Source: Galerina marginata (taxonomy: Eukaryota > Basidiomycota > Agaricomycetes > Agaricales > Galerinaceae). From it: a stretch of DNA of 64,000 bases. The stretch's first letter is position 1; each line of letters begins with the position of its first letter. The stretch spans positions 62,001-126,000 of the forward strand of contig JAECYW010000020.1 of NCBI GenBank assembly GCA_023014335.1, written 5' to 3'. Positions 47,798-59,600 of this stretch are shown piece by piece. Below the pieces are notes generated by a model. The model had not been told where the DNA came from. It saw only the letters and a list, made by a program, of their open reading frames with translations, and ran no database searches. The translations under genes were made by a program, and so were the position numbers.

Positions 47798-48397
47798 TCA
47801 GACAGTGTCACACACAAATTCAAAATTGCATACCAATCGGTTCCTCTGAGTGAGGCTCTTCACTCTCTGCAGTGCCAACACATTCTTGCTTGAGCTCTTC
47901 GTCTTCATATTGTCGTTGCTGCCAGTGAGAAGCATGTGGTCCAGGCAGGGAGTATCATCCCCGTCCAGATCGCTATTGTTGTCGTTATTGACGTTCTTTT
48001 TATCATTAAAATCACCGTCTAAGTCGGGACGAGCATTTTGCGCATCATTGTCCTGCATCTGCATATTCCAAAGCCTGCTCCTGCTCTCGCTTCCCCTGCC
48101 GGGACCGACGCTGCTGCGCTCCATGTTCCTATTCGCAAGCGTGCCCACTGCGTGATAAGTGTACGTGACCATACTCGCACCGCTGTTCGTATTGCTATAG
48201 TGCGACAGCAGCCGTTCCATGTCCTGGCCCCTACCTCCGCGCAGGACAATAGTTGCCGGATCAATTGTAGCACTGGGGCTTTTACAATAGTTCTCGAGGG
48301 GCCGCAAACTGCGCGGTTGTGCCGACTTTGTCGCTTGGGCAGCCAGAGAGCGAGAATTCAGGGGCTGCGAAACCTTCAAATGTCGATTATGCAGCAA
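47798..48397 (-). CDS. Hypothetical Asp/Asn-rich protein
   Basis: A 199-codon uninterrupted minus-strand ORF whose middle is rich in Asp and Asn (DGDFNDKKNVNNDNNSDLDG) and which ends VCNFEFVCDTV. The plus strand also has an ORF here (48038-48493), so the coding strand is not certain. A shorter start, Met-Glu-Arg-Leu-Leu, lies at about 48220. No family recognised. A gene in the spacer between satellite A and the Plavaka region, or a chance ORF. Confidence 0.28.
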   Translation of the reverse strand: MLHNRHLKVSQPLNSRSLAAQATKSAQPRSLRPLENYCKSPSATIDPATIVLRGGRGQDMERLLSHYSNTNSGASMVTYTYHAVGTLANRNMERSSVGPGRGSESRSRLWNMQMQDNDAQNARPDLDGDFNDKKNVNNDNNSDLDGDDTPCLDHMLLTGSNDNMKTKSSSKNVLALQRVKSLTQRNRLVCNFEFVCDTV

Positions 48398-49383
48398 TTC
48401 CTGCGAATGGGCAGCTCTAGGCTAGGGATATCGACACCGAGATGCGTTCTATCGGCTCAGTTTTGTGAGCAGAACCTATCAGCAAAGTCTTAGCTGCTTT
48501 AGAACCAACGGACTGGCAAAGAAACCTTACAAACCTGAAGGAGAGAGCCATCTTAGCTCAAGCGAGATTTCGATGCAAAAGGCAATGCTTGGATGATAAC
48601 AAGTGCGACACAGCACTATGGGCAGCTGAACCTGCACAGGTCCAAGGTGAGGGTAGTCTTGGACCTGATGGTGTTTAGCGTTGATTTGAGCTGTTGTAAA
48701 TGCCAAATTCAGTCAGCTTGATATGCGCGACACATACGCGAAGGTATGTATAACTTACCTTGAGTCTCATCCCGCCTCCATTACTTCCTAGGGCTCCAAG
48801 GCTATGCTCCTACTGAATTTGGGGAACAAGGTTTTCGACCCGGTTAGACTTAGGTTGCGCTCAAGAGGTTCAAAGACACGTTATTGTCAATTGAAAGAGT
48901 TGGATCTGAAGCGAGGTGACAAGAACCCAGGAACTTATCCTCGCCTTTGCGGACAGACGGCGTGGTTGATGTCCTAGAGCCGCAAGCCACAGCCACCGAT
49001 CAAATGCACGCTGTTCAATTACTGCAATGCAATCGATCAGTGGCTGTGATGGTGTCATTCGAGGAATTCAAGCAACCACTCTGCCGTGCCGTCAAAAGGA
49101 TCCTCTCGATCGTATCGCACAGTGCTCAGCACAACAGGTGAGTAAACTATTCAGAAAGTACTCATTGTATTAATCTGATCAATTTTGAAGTTTCCAACAG
49201 CGCGATTCGACCTCAACAAAGGTATAACAAGTTGAACACATAGCACTTACGACATTGCGCTTTGAATCCGAGTGGTGCCTCCTACTTTTTCCTTGGAAAC
49301 CGCTCCAATAATTCGAAGAGGCTCGTCATGCTCCACTCCCGAACCTGCCACAGAGACTCCTCCCGGGTATATAAGAAGTCAAA

Positions 49384-50124
49384 ATGGTGAGAGATCAACA
49401 CAAAATGAAAGACAATAACCCTCCCCACCAGTACATTCCGCTCTACTGCTCCCAGCCCTCGCAAAGTCGGCTCGATTATGAAGCTGAACTTCATTACTTC
49501 CCGCCCATCAGAGATGGGAACTGCGCCCCCCTTTCTCCTTCTATTCCTAGTCCCCCTTGCGCTCAGAGTCAGGCAGTTCAGCAAACCATGGATGGTTCTG
49601 AAGATGAGCTCTGGGGTTTTCCATCCATCAAAGAAGGGAATGACATCCCTCTCATTCCTCCTACTCTTGGCCGCTCTTTTCAGCATCATCCTCAGGCAGT
49701 TCAAAGGAGTTCACAGATCTTTGGCTTGCAAAACGCGCTGACGATGTCGGTCGGAGACTCGCAACTTCCCTTGTCCAGCAAAGAGGAACCTTCTCAATCC
49801 CGGCGTCGTCAACAGCCCAATGTAGGACTAGGAGCAGCCAACATAGTCAACACGGTTGAGGTGAGGATGTATACTCTCTTTAGATTGCCATACTAACTAT
49901 GAAGGGTGTTTCTTCATCAGACCAAATCCACTTTAAAGCGAAGAATTCAGGACGATGCCGATGAATCCCCGTCAAAAAAGCGGCGTGTTACTATTCGCGA
50001 TGAAGACGCCATGGGATCGGTGCGGCATAAGATTGCTAGTCTTAAGAAAAGGATTGAGAAAGTGGCTGCCGAAGCACAAGATATCTGTAGTACGTTGCAA
50101 GAACTTCTACGTGAAAAGCCATGA
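49384..50124 (+). CDS. Small basic coiled-coil protein
   Basis: Exons 49384-49860 and 49921-50124 (intron GTGAGG...CATCAG) give 226 residues. The N-terminal 160 residues are Pro/Ser/Gln-rich and contain two similar segments, FPPIRDGNCAPLSPS and FPSIKEGNDIPLIPP, suggesting an internal duplication of about 45-50 residues. The C-terminus has a nuclear-signal-like SPSKKRRVTIRDED followed by a heptad-like helix (HKIASLKKRIEKVAAEAQDI) and ends LREKP. Short helical proteins of this sort are common in agaric accessory DNA. Nuclear location is inferred, and the function is unknown. It lies 430 bp from the end of the convergent DUF6698-like gene. Confidence 0.55.
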
Positions 50125-50395
50125 ATCTGTACATACCAAATTTGAGCCCGACATTTGTACATACTAAATACAAACTGTAAATTCTAACGTTCTATCAAGT
50201 CTTGTTATATCATATATATTCCAAGTTCTGTATCCCGTTCATTCATGCCACCTCCCATTTCCTACTAGTAGCACATTTGTTAATTCAACTCCCTCTTTCA
50301 CTGTCCCACTTTGTGCTCATGGTATCGCTTCGGGGCTGTTGTGTATCATAACAATTATTCAAGCAATCACATCAAGAAATACTACAAGGCTGAGT

Positions 50396-50489
50396 ACATT
50401 TATTATTGAACAATATGGCGGACAGAGGCTTTAAGATACAATACATTTGTTATCGAACTATATGGTGAACAGAGGCTTTAAGATACATA
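50396..50489 (+). repeat. 47-bp tandem duplication
   Basis: Two adjacent copies starting at 50396 and 50443. Each has ACATTT.TTAT.GAAC, TATATGG or ATATGG, and ACAGAGGCTTTAAGATACA. They lie just beyond the 3' end of the DUF6698-like gene and may be in its 3' UTR. Confidence 0.8.
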
Positions 50490-50555
50490 CAACTCAATTA
50501 TGATGAGGGACAATATAGACAAGTGTTGAGTCAATCATCGAAGGACAAGCACGGC

Positions 50556-52200
50556 TTAAGCACCCTCCTCGCGTTCGAGAGCTTCACGCTGTTGTTTGAA
50601 TGCTTTCCGAGAAGTTGAGGTGTTTGATTGACGACGAGCGGCAGCACTTGGGAAAATTTTCCTAGCGTGATCACTGTTCAATTGAATATTCTCTGAAAAG
50701 AGGGAATACTCACGCCGACCACCAGTCAAGTAAATCTTTGGCGCGTTTCTTCGAGACAGGCCCAGGGGTATCCTCGAAAACATCGACGACAAAGTTGTAC
50801 AGTCCACGGTAGTCAAATCCCCCATAAAACTGGGACCACGAACTCGCAGTTTGCAGATTGAAGTGGAGCTGGAAGCCACGGATAAGCGTATAACAACATG
50901 TAACAAAACAAACCCTACCTGGACTGCAGCATATGCGATAGACCGGGGAGTGACCCGGTCGTTCAGATGGACCTTTGATGCCACATTGCGGCGCACCGGC
51001 TTGCTGCCAGACGAGGCCCTCTGCGATTTGGATGGCGGCATGTTCTCAGCATCATCTTCTTCCTCTGAAACATCCTTTGCTGAAGAGGGCGACGTAAATA
51101 TGGCTTTATAGACCTGTATGAACATAAGTACAAAGGATGATTTGAATAGTAATTGAAAATCAACGTACTTGGATGAGGAGAGTGCTTTTTAAGTATCCAG
51201 CTTCCAGCTTTTTCGCATCTGGTTCATACTTCGCGTAGAAACACCTCGAGTGGTAGCTAGAAAGCCAGTCAAACTCTTCGTCACCTGCGCGTAGCTTAGC
51301 ACGAATACTGTGAGTGAAGGTGAGTGATTTGATCAGCGGCGAGAACAATTGACTACTCACATGAGATTGTCCCAATCAAACTCCGCAGGACATAAGAGTC
51401 GTCCTGTAACCTCATGCTGAATTCCCCTATTCTTGCGGCAGCTGGGGTTTAACAGGACAGTGGGATGGGGTTTGATAGCGTTCAACCAATCCGCAATGGA
51501 TCCACGAATCCGATTCAAGTCATCGCTACGAGCGCTGTCAGCACCACGCTGAAGCTAGTGTTGACTTAGTAAGCAAATATATCAAGGTATAGGGTAATGT
51601 TACTCACCTCTGCGTAGAACTTGTTGAGCTCTTCAGGCGTCCCTTCATCGATTGTCTTCCGGAAGTTGGGGATGAGGCAGTTCAGTTCTTGGACCGCTTT
51701 GCGGCTGCGTTCCCAACTTAGTAGTCATGTGTCAGCCAAACAAGACAAACACAACGACGCGGATAACACACTCGCGTTTCAAGTCATCAACTTCATCTTC
51801 ATCGAGTCCTTCAAATTCGTTATTCAGATCCACATCATCCGGATCTTCCAAGTAAGCGCAATGTTTGTCCGAATCAGAAATCAAGTCTTTGATCTCTCCG
51901 CTGATAAAGATAACCTTTCGTATGCCGCGTCCAAGAAGACTGGTGGAGGTTGTATTCCTGATAAGTGCCAATTAACCCAGTACGTGGATTATAAGGATCA
52001 ATTACATTTACTTACCCAGACTTTCTTTTAGTTGATGTTTGAGCATTTAAACTATCTTGAAGCGCGAGAAATCGTCGTTTCCAAACAGCTGGGTCAGCCT
52101 GGTCCTCAACGCTGTCCGGGCTGGGTGTGGGAGGATCATTGGCAGGAGATGACGGACGAGGCTGCAAGGAGGAACTAGTATGCGTAGAGGGACGGGACAT
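50556..52200 (-). CDS. DUF6698-like protein
   Basis: True ATG at 52200 (MSRPSTHTSSS). The first exon ends at 52016 and joins an exon beginning at about 51956 (TTSTSLLGRGIRKVIFI). Further exons encode an acidic segment, WERSRKAVQELNCLIPNFR, a GADSARSDDLNRIRGSIADW segment, RNRGIQHEVTGRLLCPAEFDW, a long exon with VTPRSIAYAAVQ and a FYGGFDYRGLYNFVVDVFED segment, and a basic Arg/Lys tail to the stop at 50556. The order TGRLLCP, then SIAYAA.Q, then a Trp/Tyr-rich FYxxxVDxFE block matches the basidiomycete family I know as DUF6698 (name from memory). Function is unknown. It is head-to-head with the Plavaka transposase gene, with 393 bp between start codons. Confidence 0.6.
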
Positions 52201-52593
52201 TTGCACAAGAAATTGGCGAATTAAAGAACGAAGGTATGTCTTTGCCCCTATTATATATCGTTCAATTTGAAATTCAGGGCTGACAGGTTTTGCTGAAGCG
52301 CCAGTGTTAGGTCATTGATGGAGCGGGCGGCCCAACGACCCCACTTGCGTGCTCCTAGCGACGGTGGTGGTTCAAGGCCCAAAGAAGCATTTCTAAAACA
52401 TCGATGACGCCAGACACAGGTTGGAGCCTAATGCTGCTGCGGACCTTGGCTTGTTCAAAAACGCGTTTGCATTCAGCTGTCAGTGATTCAAATCATATCC
52501 CTCTTCTTGCCAATGTCGAAACGCCCTCGAAGTCGCCCCAAGCTGCAAATTGCTATCATTTTCTCCCTATTATTCGTTCTGTCCATTCTTTTT

Positions 52594-55500
52594 ATGTTTC
52601 CCTGCAAGGATTGTCAAGATAATTTCAGCGCTGAAACACCGAAGGGTCTTAAGCTACACCAGAAGAATTGTCAAGCTTTTATAAAGCACGAAGCAGCAGC
52701 AAATGAACGTCGAAAAGCGACTGTCGCTTCAAAGAAAGTTAGAAGAACGAAACTCAAAGAGCGCAAGGTGCGTCTGGGCTCTGCAGCTCTAGGAGTAAGC
52801 TTCTTGTGATAATCAATAAATATTGTCGTTAACTGGTCTAACAGGAAGGCACTACCTCCGGAGCGAGCACCAGTCGCCTCGAAAACAATGTACCTCACAA
52901 CTTGGGTTATCAGGCAATGGATCAAGACTTTGGCGTTCCTGAACCGCCACTACCTTTGTTTCCTCAGCCCACCTCAACACCCCCACCTCCGTCACCTCCG
53001 TCACTGCCTCCTCCTCCCCAATTTACGCAAGCAGGTCGACCAAAGCGGAATTATCGGCTGCCTGCTCGCTATGAGGATATCAATCCTGAGCCTTTGCAAC
53101 CACTTGAGGAGGAAGATGAACAACCGATTGCGGTGTTGCCACGCTTGCGTCTTATCGTGCGCAATCGGATGCGGACTGCTACTAATGCCTTTGGCTTGTT
53201 GCGAGAATACCTGTACCGGCCCTCCTTCGATCCGGACTCTTTCGTTCCCAAGGATGATCTTCACCTAGTTGGGGGAACCGACCCTCCATCCATGCCGCCA
53301 CCATCTCCCACTCCTGTTCATCGAAATGAAACAGTCGAAATGCTTATGAACTGGAAGGATTCTGGCACATCCTCCAAATCGGATGCCGAGGTCAATCGTC
53401 TTGTAAAGGATGTCCTTCTTGATCCCAGTTTCAAGCTTGAAGATTTAAAAGGCTTCAGCGTGGCGAGGGAGAACCGACAAAGCGATGCCGCCGAGAAGAA
53501 ATCCCCTTTTTTCGACTCTTTTCAAACGGCCGATATCAACATTGAAGTTCCTTCAGGTACCAAAGGCATACCGCCGGCCACATTTTCTGTTCCAGGTCTG
53601 CTTTATCGGAAATTTACTGCCGTTATCCGAGCTACAATCTCATCGCCCCTTGGTTCCCACTTCCATTTCTCTCCTTTCAAGTTATTTCACAGATTTCCAA
53701 GCGGCGAAGAAGAACGGGTGTTTTCCGAGGTCTACAACTCGGATGTTTGCATCGAAGAACACGACAATATCCAGCGCGCGCCTCTTCCTCCTGATGAACC
53801 AAATTGCAAGCTAGAGAAAGTTTTAGCTATCCTCATGATCTGGTCCGACAGCACACATCTTGCGAACTTCGGTACTGCCAAGCTCTGGCCTCTCTACGTG
53901 CTTTTCGGGAACATTTCAAAATATGTTCGTGGACAGCCGAACTCAGGTGCTTGCCAGCACGTTGCATACATCCCCTCTCTGCCCGATTCATTCCAAGATT
54001 TTGCCTCCTCGTTCTTCAGTAAATGGGGTACACAGAAAAAGGACCTCATGACACATTGTCGACGAGAGTTGATGCATGGTGTTTGGAAATTTTTGCTAGA
54101 CGATGATTTCATCCATGCGTATAAATATGGGATGGTGGTAAAATGTGCTGATGGTATTGAACGCCGAGTATATCCCCGCTTCTTTACATATTCTGCTGAT
54201 TATCCTGAGAAGTAAGTCGGTTCCCTTCTTTTGTGGATCCTTGTTCTCATCTTCTTGACAGAGTACTGCTTGCCACTATACGAGACAAAGGCCTTTGCCC
54301 ATGCCCTCGATGCCTCACTCCAAAAACAAAACTTGACCAAACTGGTACGAAACGCGACAGTAATTTTCGGCTTAAAAATGCTCGTACATATCTATTGGAC
54401 CGTGTTCAAATCGCTCGTGATGCAATCTACAAGTCAGCAGTTGCCATCAGTGGTGCTGTTGTTGACCGGCTCCTCAAAGTAACATCTTCTGTTCCGACCT
54501 TGGTAAGTCAAGATCTCTTCAATCTTTCTGATGGTCAATGGTCATTCATCTGAACATCATTGTTTCGTTTTTAGAATGCATTTGTTGATAAACTTGGTCC
54601 CGATTTCGATATCCCACGCATGCTGGTTGTTGATCTTTTACACGAGTTTGAACTGGGTGTCTGGAAAGCCCTTTTTACCCACTTAATTCGAGTGCTCTAT
54701 GCTGCATCCCCTGGTGGTAGTTTGGTCGCAGAACTGGATCGACGGTACGTAAACTTCGGCTTCTTTGGGTCTTCACAAATAATAATCTCTTCATGGCAAC
54801 CAGCTTCCGGAGTATACCGACATTTGGTTCAAGCACGATCAGGCGTTTTGCAACCAATGCCTCAGAAATGAAGAAACTTGCAGCCCGTGATTTTGAGGAC
54901 CTATTGCAGGTAAGATCAAGGACTCGGATTTGCAGCGAGAAGAAAGTAAATACTAATGTCTGCATCTTCTCTAGTGCAGTATACCAGTGTTTGAAGGACT
55001 GCTGCCAGAGCCATTTAATACGACCCTCATGACACTCTTATATCGAACAGCGGAGTGGCACGCATTCGCAAAACTTCGGCTACATACTGAGAGTACTCTA
55101 CAGCACCTTGAAACACTTACAACAGAGCTCGGGCAGTTAGTGCGGAAGTTTAGGGATACTACTCAGTCCGCTTTTGCGACCTTTGAGCTTCCGAAGGAGA
55201 CAGGGGCAAGGCAAAGGCGCCAAAAGTCTGCTAAAGGAAAGGAGAAAGCAGGTGCAGGTCATACGTCAGGGCGAAAACCTAAAACACTGAACCTCTTCAC
55301 GTACAAATGGCACGCACTTGGAGATTATGTCCGTGCTATCCGTCTTTTTGGCGGAACTGATGGATTCTCAACTCAAGTGGTAAGCAATGTTTGTTCTTAT
55401 ATTTTCAGTTTATTCATACCTTTTGATTGGTAGGGTGAACTCGCTCATAAGGTTGTCAAACGACTGTATGGGTTAACCAACAAACGCTGTGCTGGGAAGC

Positions 55501-56845
55501 AAATTGCCCAGCGTTATCGAAGGCTTGAACGTGCGCGCTTGGCCCATGACAGGAAGCGGCTCCACAAACATACTCAGCAGAAGGCCACAAGTAATGTCAA
55601 TGACGAGGCAGACGGTGACTCAGACCTACGATATCACATCTCTCCATCTAAAAGGCTCGCCCTGGATATATTCAGCACCATTCGCGAGAACAGGGATGAC
55701 CCTGCTTACCATGTACGTTAACCAGACTTGACCTTTCTAAATTCTCGACTGATAGACCCTGTGGCATTTCAAGAAATTTTTGCCGAAGCTTCAAGACCAT
55801 TTATTGGGACGGCTCATGGGCCGTGAATTTGATGGCGATGTGCACGAAGACTTTACAGACTTGGATCGAAACTCAATCCGCTTTATAGGGAGCAAGATCT
55901 ACTCTGTCCAGACTTGCCGGTTCTACTACACGAGCTACGACTTACAGCGACAGTGTGATACAGTAAACCCTTGTGCGCATCCGGATATCATGCTACGATC
56001 TCCCATTGCTGAAGAAGGTGCTGAATCTTACTGGTATGCGAGGGTTATTGGAGTTTACCATGCCAATGTTTGGGCCGAGAACCCGGCAATTCCTGGTGGC
56101 AGGACTGCCAGACGCATGGATTTCCTTTGGGTTCGCTGGTTTGGCAACGAACCAGGCTATCACTCAGGATTTCGCAGAGCGCGCCTGCCTAAAATCGGCT
56201 TTGTAGAATCCACAGACGACTTTGCCTTCAGTTTCGTTGATCCCGCAAATGTTATCCGTGGATGTCACTTGATTCCGGCATTCAATGCTGGTCGAAGCGC
56301 TGACCTCCTCCCCTATCCTCGCAGCATAGCCCGCCGCCTTAATCCTGAGGATGTAGATGACTGGTTGAACTTTTATGTAAACATGTGAGTGGCTACCAGA
56401 TTCATTATCCTGTTTCATTGTTGCTAATGAAAGAATTGCCAGCTTTGTTGATCGGGACATGATTATGCGCTATTACGGTGGCGGAATTGGGCACCTGCAT
56501 AATACACCACCCAACCAACCAGATGGATTAAATCCTCTCGATCCCAACTCTGACGAAATGGACGTGGAAGAAGACAAGGAAGATGATACTGGTAGTGATG
56601 CAAGGCCTGATGGACCACAGGATGTTGTTATGAATGAAGGAGAGCTGGAAGTACCTGAAAACAACGAAGAGGATGGAGCTCCAGACGACGACGACGACGA
56701 CGACGACGACGATGAAGATGACAACTATGACTACGAAGGGATTGACGAAGAAGGTGATGAGGACGAGGATGAGGACGAGGATAAAGGATCTGCTTGTGGC
56801 AGTGACAACGACGAAGACGATGGCTACGGTTATGCTTCACCTTAG
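52594..56845 (+). mobile_element. Plavaka transposase, full-length
   Basis: Nine exons: 52594-52794, 52845-54211, 54262-54502, 54575-54744, 54804-54909, 54975-55379, 55434-55712, 55756-56384 and 56443-56845. They total 3,801 nt, giving 1,266 residues with no internal stop. The N-terminus is a C2H2-like finger, MFPCKDCQDNF...HQKNC. Then come NAFGLLREYLYRPSFDPD, IWSDSTHLANFG (first catalytic-type Asp), HCRRELMHGVWK, RRVYPRFFTYSADYPEK, a CPCPRCL Cys cluster, VVDLLHEFELGVWK (Asp/Glu region) and FLWVRWFGNEPGYHSG. The tail is an Asp/Glu-rich low-complexity run. These are the diagnostic blocks of Plavaka (CACTA-related) DDE transposases of Agaricomycetes. It probably catalyses cut-and-paste transposition. 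I could not find terminal inverted repeats. Confidence 0.9.
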
Positions 56846-57418
56846 CCAGATGCATTATTCATGGCTGATATTTATTAGGCTTACTCGTGAAGGGATGTAA
56901 TCTGTTATGACCTTATATACTTAAGCATTTAGAACATGGTTCAGTCGTTCATTTGACAAACAACTAAAGGGAGATACAAGTTGTGTTTAAGCTAGCTATG
57001 AAGTAGAATGAACACAAAGGTAACCAGAAAAGGGAAAGAAAAAGATCCCATTTGCAGCAGGAGAACAGGCCGCGAAATGACTTGATGACGCCGAATACGA
57101 CTAGAGAGGAGGTGGGGCCGGGGGCCGATGCAAACGATGAAGAGGAAGGCGAGCAAAGGCGGACAGGCCACCATGGGTGTTGGAACTCGGTGAGTACGTT
57201 TCCTGCACCCTCGCCCGATGTTATCCACGGCTAATTCTTCTCTTTGAGTCGTAAGGGTTTGAAGATCGAAGTTCCGCATTGAAACGGTGCTGGGGGTGAC
57301 AGAGGTCGGGGGATGACGAGGAGGTCGGAAGAAGGCAGGTACGAGTGCTGCCGCGGCTGCTGCTGGCATCCCACTCCGGCTGGTGAGTTGTTTCCGTTTT
57401 GACGATAGAACGACCGCC

Positions 57419-57952
57419 TCACTCCTGTACGTTGATGAACGCGAACGCCGCGGTACACGAATACGATCGCAAATGGCCAGAACAACGAGGAAGGCGCGGG
57501 GTACGGAAGGGGCACGATGACGAGCAGACGGAGGGCGAGTATGAGCGCTTGCGGTGCTCGTATTCGAGTGGTGAATCCTCCCATTCCTCCTCCTCCTCAT
57601 CCATGCTCATGCCGCCGCCCTCTCTCATCCTCAGCCCAGGTCTGTAAGCCCGTTCCGTTGCGAGCAGGCACCCATACCTGCACTCGAAGCGCAATGAATC
57701 CATGGGCGAGTCCTCGTTGATCGTGCTTGGATTTCTTGTGCTCGTACTCGTGCTGGTTGATCTTGCTGGTTGATCTTGCTCCCGCGGCTGTTCGTTTGCT
57801 GGATCGAGCAGTGCAGGCTCGTTGTCCGTGTCGCTCTGTGCATCACGAGCGGTCAAAACAATGGGGAGCGGGCGAGGGGCGAGGGGCGAGGGTGATGGAA
57901 GAAGGAGAGAGGAACAGCGGGGTGCATTGGGATGGGTTGGTAAGTTTTCCAA
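57419..57952 (-). CDS. Hypothetical acidic/Ser-rich protein
   Basis: A 177-codon minus-strand ORF with polar Ser/Thr/Pro-rich sequence, a STSTSTSTR run and an acidic stretch MDEEEEEWEDSPLEYEHRKR. It may continue through an intron into the 57400-57230 region. Low complexity makes chance ORFs likely. No family recognised. Confidence 0.25.
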   Translation of the reverse strand: MENLPTHPNAPRCSSLLLPSPSPLAPRPLPIVLTARDAQSDTDNEPALLDPANEQPREQDQPARSTSTSTSTRNPSTINEDSPMDSLRFECRYGCLLATERAYRPGLRMREGGGMSMDEEEEEWEDSPLEYEHRKRSYSPSVCSSSCPFRTPRLPRCSGHLRSYSCTAAFAFINVQE

Positions 57953-58306
57953 TCCTTCCTAGAGCCCCAAACTCCTCCCTTATCCATCTCCTCGTGCGCC
58001 GTTCGTCAGAAGAGCGGTTGCGGGCTGCTTCTCGAGTCGCCGGCTCGAGTATGGGCACATGGTCGAAGTGATCAAAATAAATGTATATTCCACACGGAAA
58101 AGGAATATACCAGGCCTGCTACGAATAGCAGGGCAAAAAAGAAATGGGAGAGAAAGCTTGGGAATACCTAAGACTGTGAGTGAGTACTGCACTAACTGGT
58201 AGCACGCCGGCGCATATGACTTTGCTTGCGCTATTCCAACTGTCCCTTTCGAAGCGATGAGTCCAAGCTTCGTTACAAGATTTTGAGCCTCGGGGATCCA
58301 TGATCA

Positions 58307-58687
58307 TCATCGCGCAAACTGCACAGGTGGAAAAGAAGATGGCCTCGTACCTGGATGGATTGAACTTGTTGCGCCGAACGCCAAATGATCCTCAACTTCG
58401 TGCTTCATTCCGTGGTGTGTCTCCTGGAGAACAAGTGGGCACCCAAAAGCGTCAAGAGCTGGTTTCGCCGTAAGTGAGACAACCATAATGAGGCAATGAG
58501 AACGGTTACCAGAATTCCAGGTTCCGCATGCACGTCCGTCGTCGTTGTGGGGTCGGAGTACTTCTATCTCAAGGTACATGTTGTGTGCGTTCAACTTGTC
58601 TGCCACCAAGTTGTAAGGATCAGTCAAGGGATTTGCCATTGGAGAGGTACAAAAGGTCAAGCTTTCAAGGCAGGAAACAGAAAGCAA
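58307..58687 (-). CDS. Hypothetical protein, possible remnant
   Basis: 126 codons; an internal Met gives MANPLTDPYNLVADKLNAH. It has balanced amino-acid use, including CGTWNSGNRSHC and VLQETHHGMKHEVEDH segments, which looks more protein-like than neighbouring ORFs. No domain recognised and no clear splice partners. Confidence 0.25.
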   Translation of the reverse strand: MLSVSCLESLTFCTSPMANPLTDPYNLVADKLNAHNMYLEIEVLRPHNDDGRACGTWNSGNRSHCLIMVVSLTAKPALDAFGCPLVLQETHHGMKHEVEDHLAFGATSSIHPGTRPSSFPPVQFAR

Positions 58688-58915
58688 TGAGAGTTTTAAC
58701 GTTTGCTGCCGAAAGGTCTAAGACATTGACAGAAGGGGTCGGACAAGGCATTGGCCTTAAGGATGGCCCAGACGCTACAGCTTTAAGGAGAATCCAGTGT
58801 GATGATTTAAGAAATTTTTAAGAGGGAGGAGCGGTAAAGACCGCCGCAAAGTCAAAGTCTCAGCTTTGCACACCAATGCGAACATTGCGAAGTCGCGGTC
58901 CAAGGGTAGTGAAGG

Positions 58916-59600
58916 TTAGGTGTAATGACTCTGGAATATCGAAGTCCGTTTGAGCTCTTGTGTGGGAAACTCAGCTGTCAAGTCCTTCAAAACACGGGGC
59001 CAGCTGTCTTCCTTCACCTCGCTCTTTCTTTTGTCCATCGCCTTTGCCCTCAATGTGGCCACCTTGGCCTCCCTATATAGCTGCTGCCTATATTCTTGCC
59101 TGTGCCTCAGCACTGTAGATAGGTAAGTCTGAAGTCACCACTCGACCCTTCTGTCCCTGGATTTGACTTTGTGTCGTTCCATAAACCCAACAACTTTGAC
59201 TACGCGTCGGTTGTGAGCTCTATGACCTCGACTTTGCGTCGGTCATTCCATTGTCATCCAGAATTGATTTCGCATCGTCTGGTGTATTCTTCATCTCTCG
59301 TCCTTGTAATATCATATATTTCGCTGATGGTTAAGCTTAGTTTAATATGCATTTTGGCTGGCCTTTTTTCCCTGCCTTGCCCCATGGTATTCACTTCAAT
59401 AATTGGTGCGCTTCCATCTCCTGACGCCTTAAACTCACCTGACGCGTTTTCCATCTCTTTAGCTGCGCTAATCTTGTGCATCTCACGTTCTGCAATATGT
59501 TCCTTCCGAGCTTCATGGCTGTACGCTCTCTTCGTGGATTTGACGACGTGTTGTCCTCTAGATCCTCTGGATTTGCCTTTATGTCATCAGCGCCCAGTAC
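58916..59600 (-). CDS. Lys/Glu-rich helical hypothetical protein
   Basis: The minus-strand frame 59600-59254 reads a charged helical sequence including YSHEARKEHIAEREMHKISA and KEMENASGEFKASGDG. After a gap (probable intron, 59250-59115), the segment 59113-58916 reads HRQEYRQQLYREAKVATLR and KSEVKEDSWPRVLKDLT and ends FQSHYT. Both halves share Lys/Arg/Glu-rich helical character, suggesting one gene. No start was fixed. Short repeats of TTGACT...GCGTCGG type lie in the gap (59165-59250). Unknown function. Confidence 0.3.
59165..59250 (+). repeat. Short direct repeats, TTGACTTTG-GTCG type
   Basis: Three imperfect words, TTGACTTTGTGTCGTTCC, TTGACTACGCGTCGGTTG and TCGACTTTGCGTCGGTCA, spaced about 35-40 bp apart. 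Non-coding minisatellite-like. Confidence 0.45.

Larger units (their letters stand above)
45526..49383. other. Accessory spacer with weak ORFs
   Basis: Nearly 4 kb with no recognised gene. It contains a 45-codon ORF (45635-45772), a plus-strand ORF at 46102-46578, overlapping GC-rich ORFs at 46997-47764 on both strands and the 47798-48397 minus ORF listed separately. Codon patterns shift frame repeatedly, as expected for decayed genes. Confidence 0.35.
56846..58915. other. Spacer with ambiguous ORFs on both strands
   Basis: GC-rich, with overlapping ORFs. The most protein-like are on the minus strand (57419-57952 and 58307-58687, listed separately). A plus-strand ORF at 57727-58071 overlaps them. 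None has a recognisable domain. Confidence 0.35.

Noticed and set aside
56473..56855. Ser-rich and His/Arg-rich minus-strand ORFs
   Set aside because: Antisense of the acidic tail of the Plavaka transposase.
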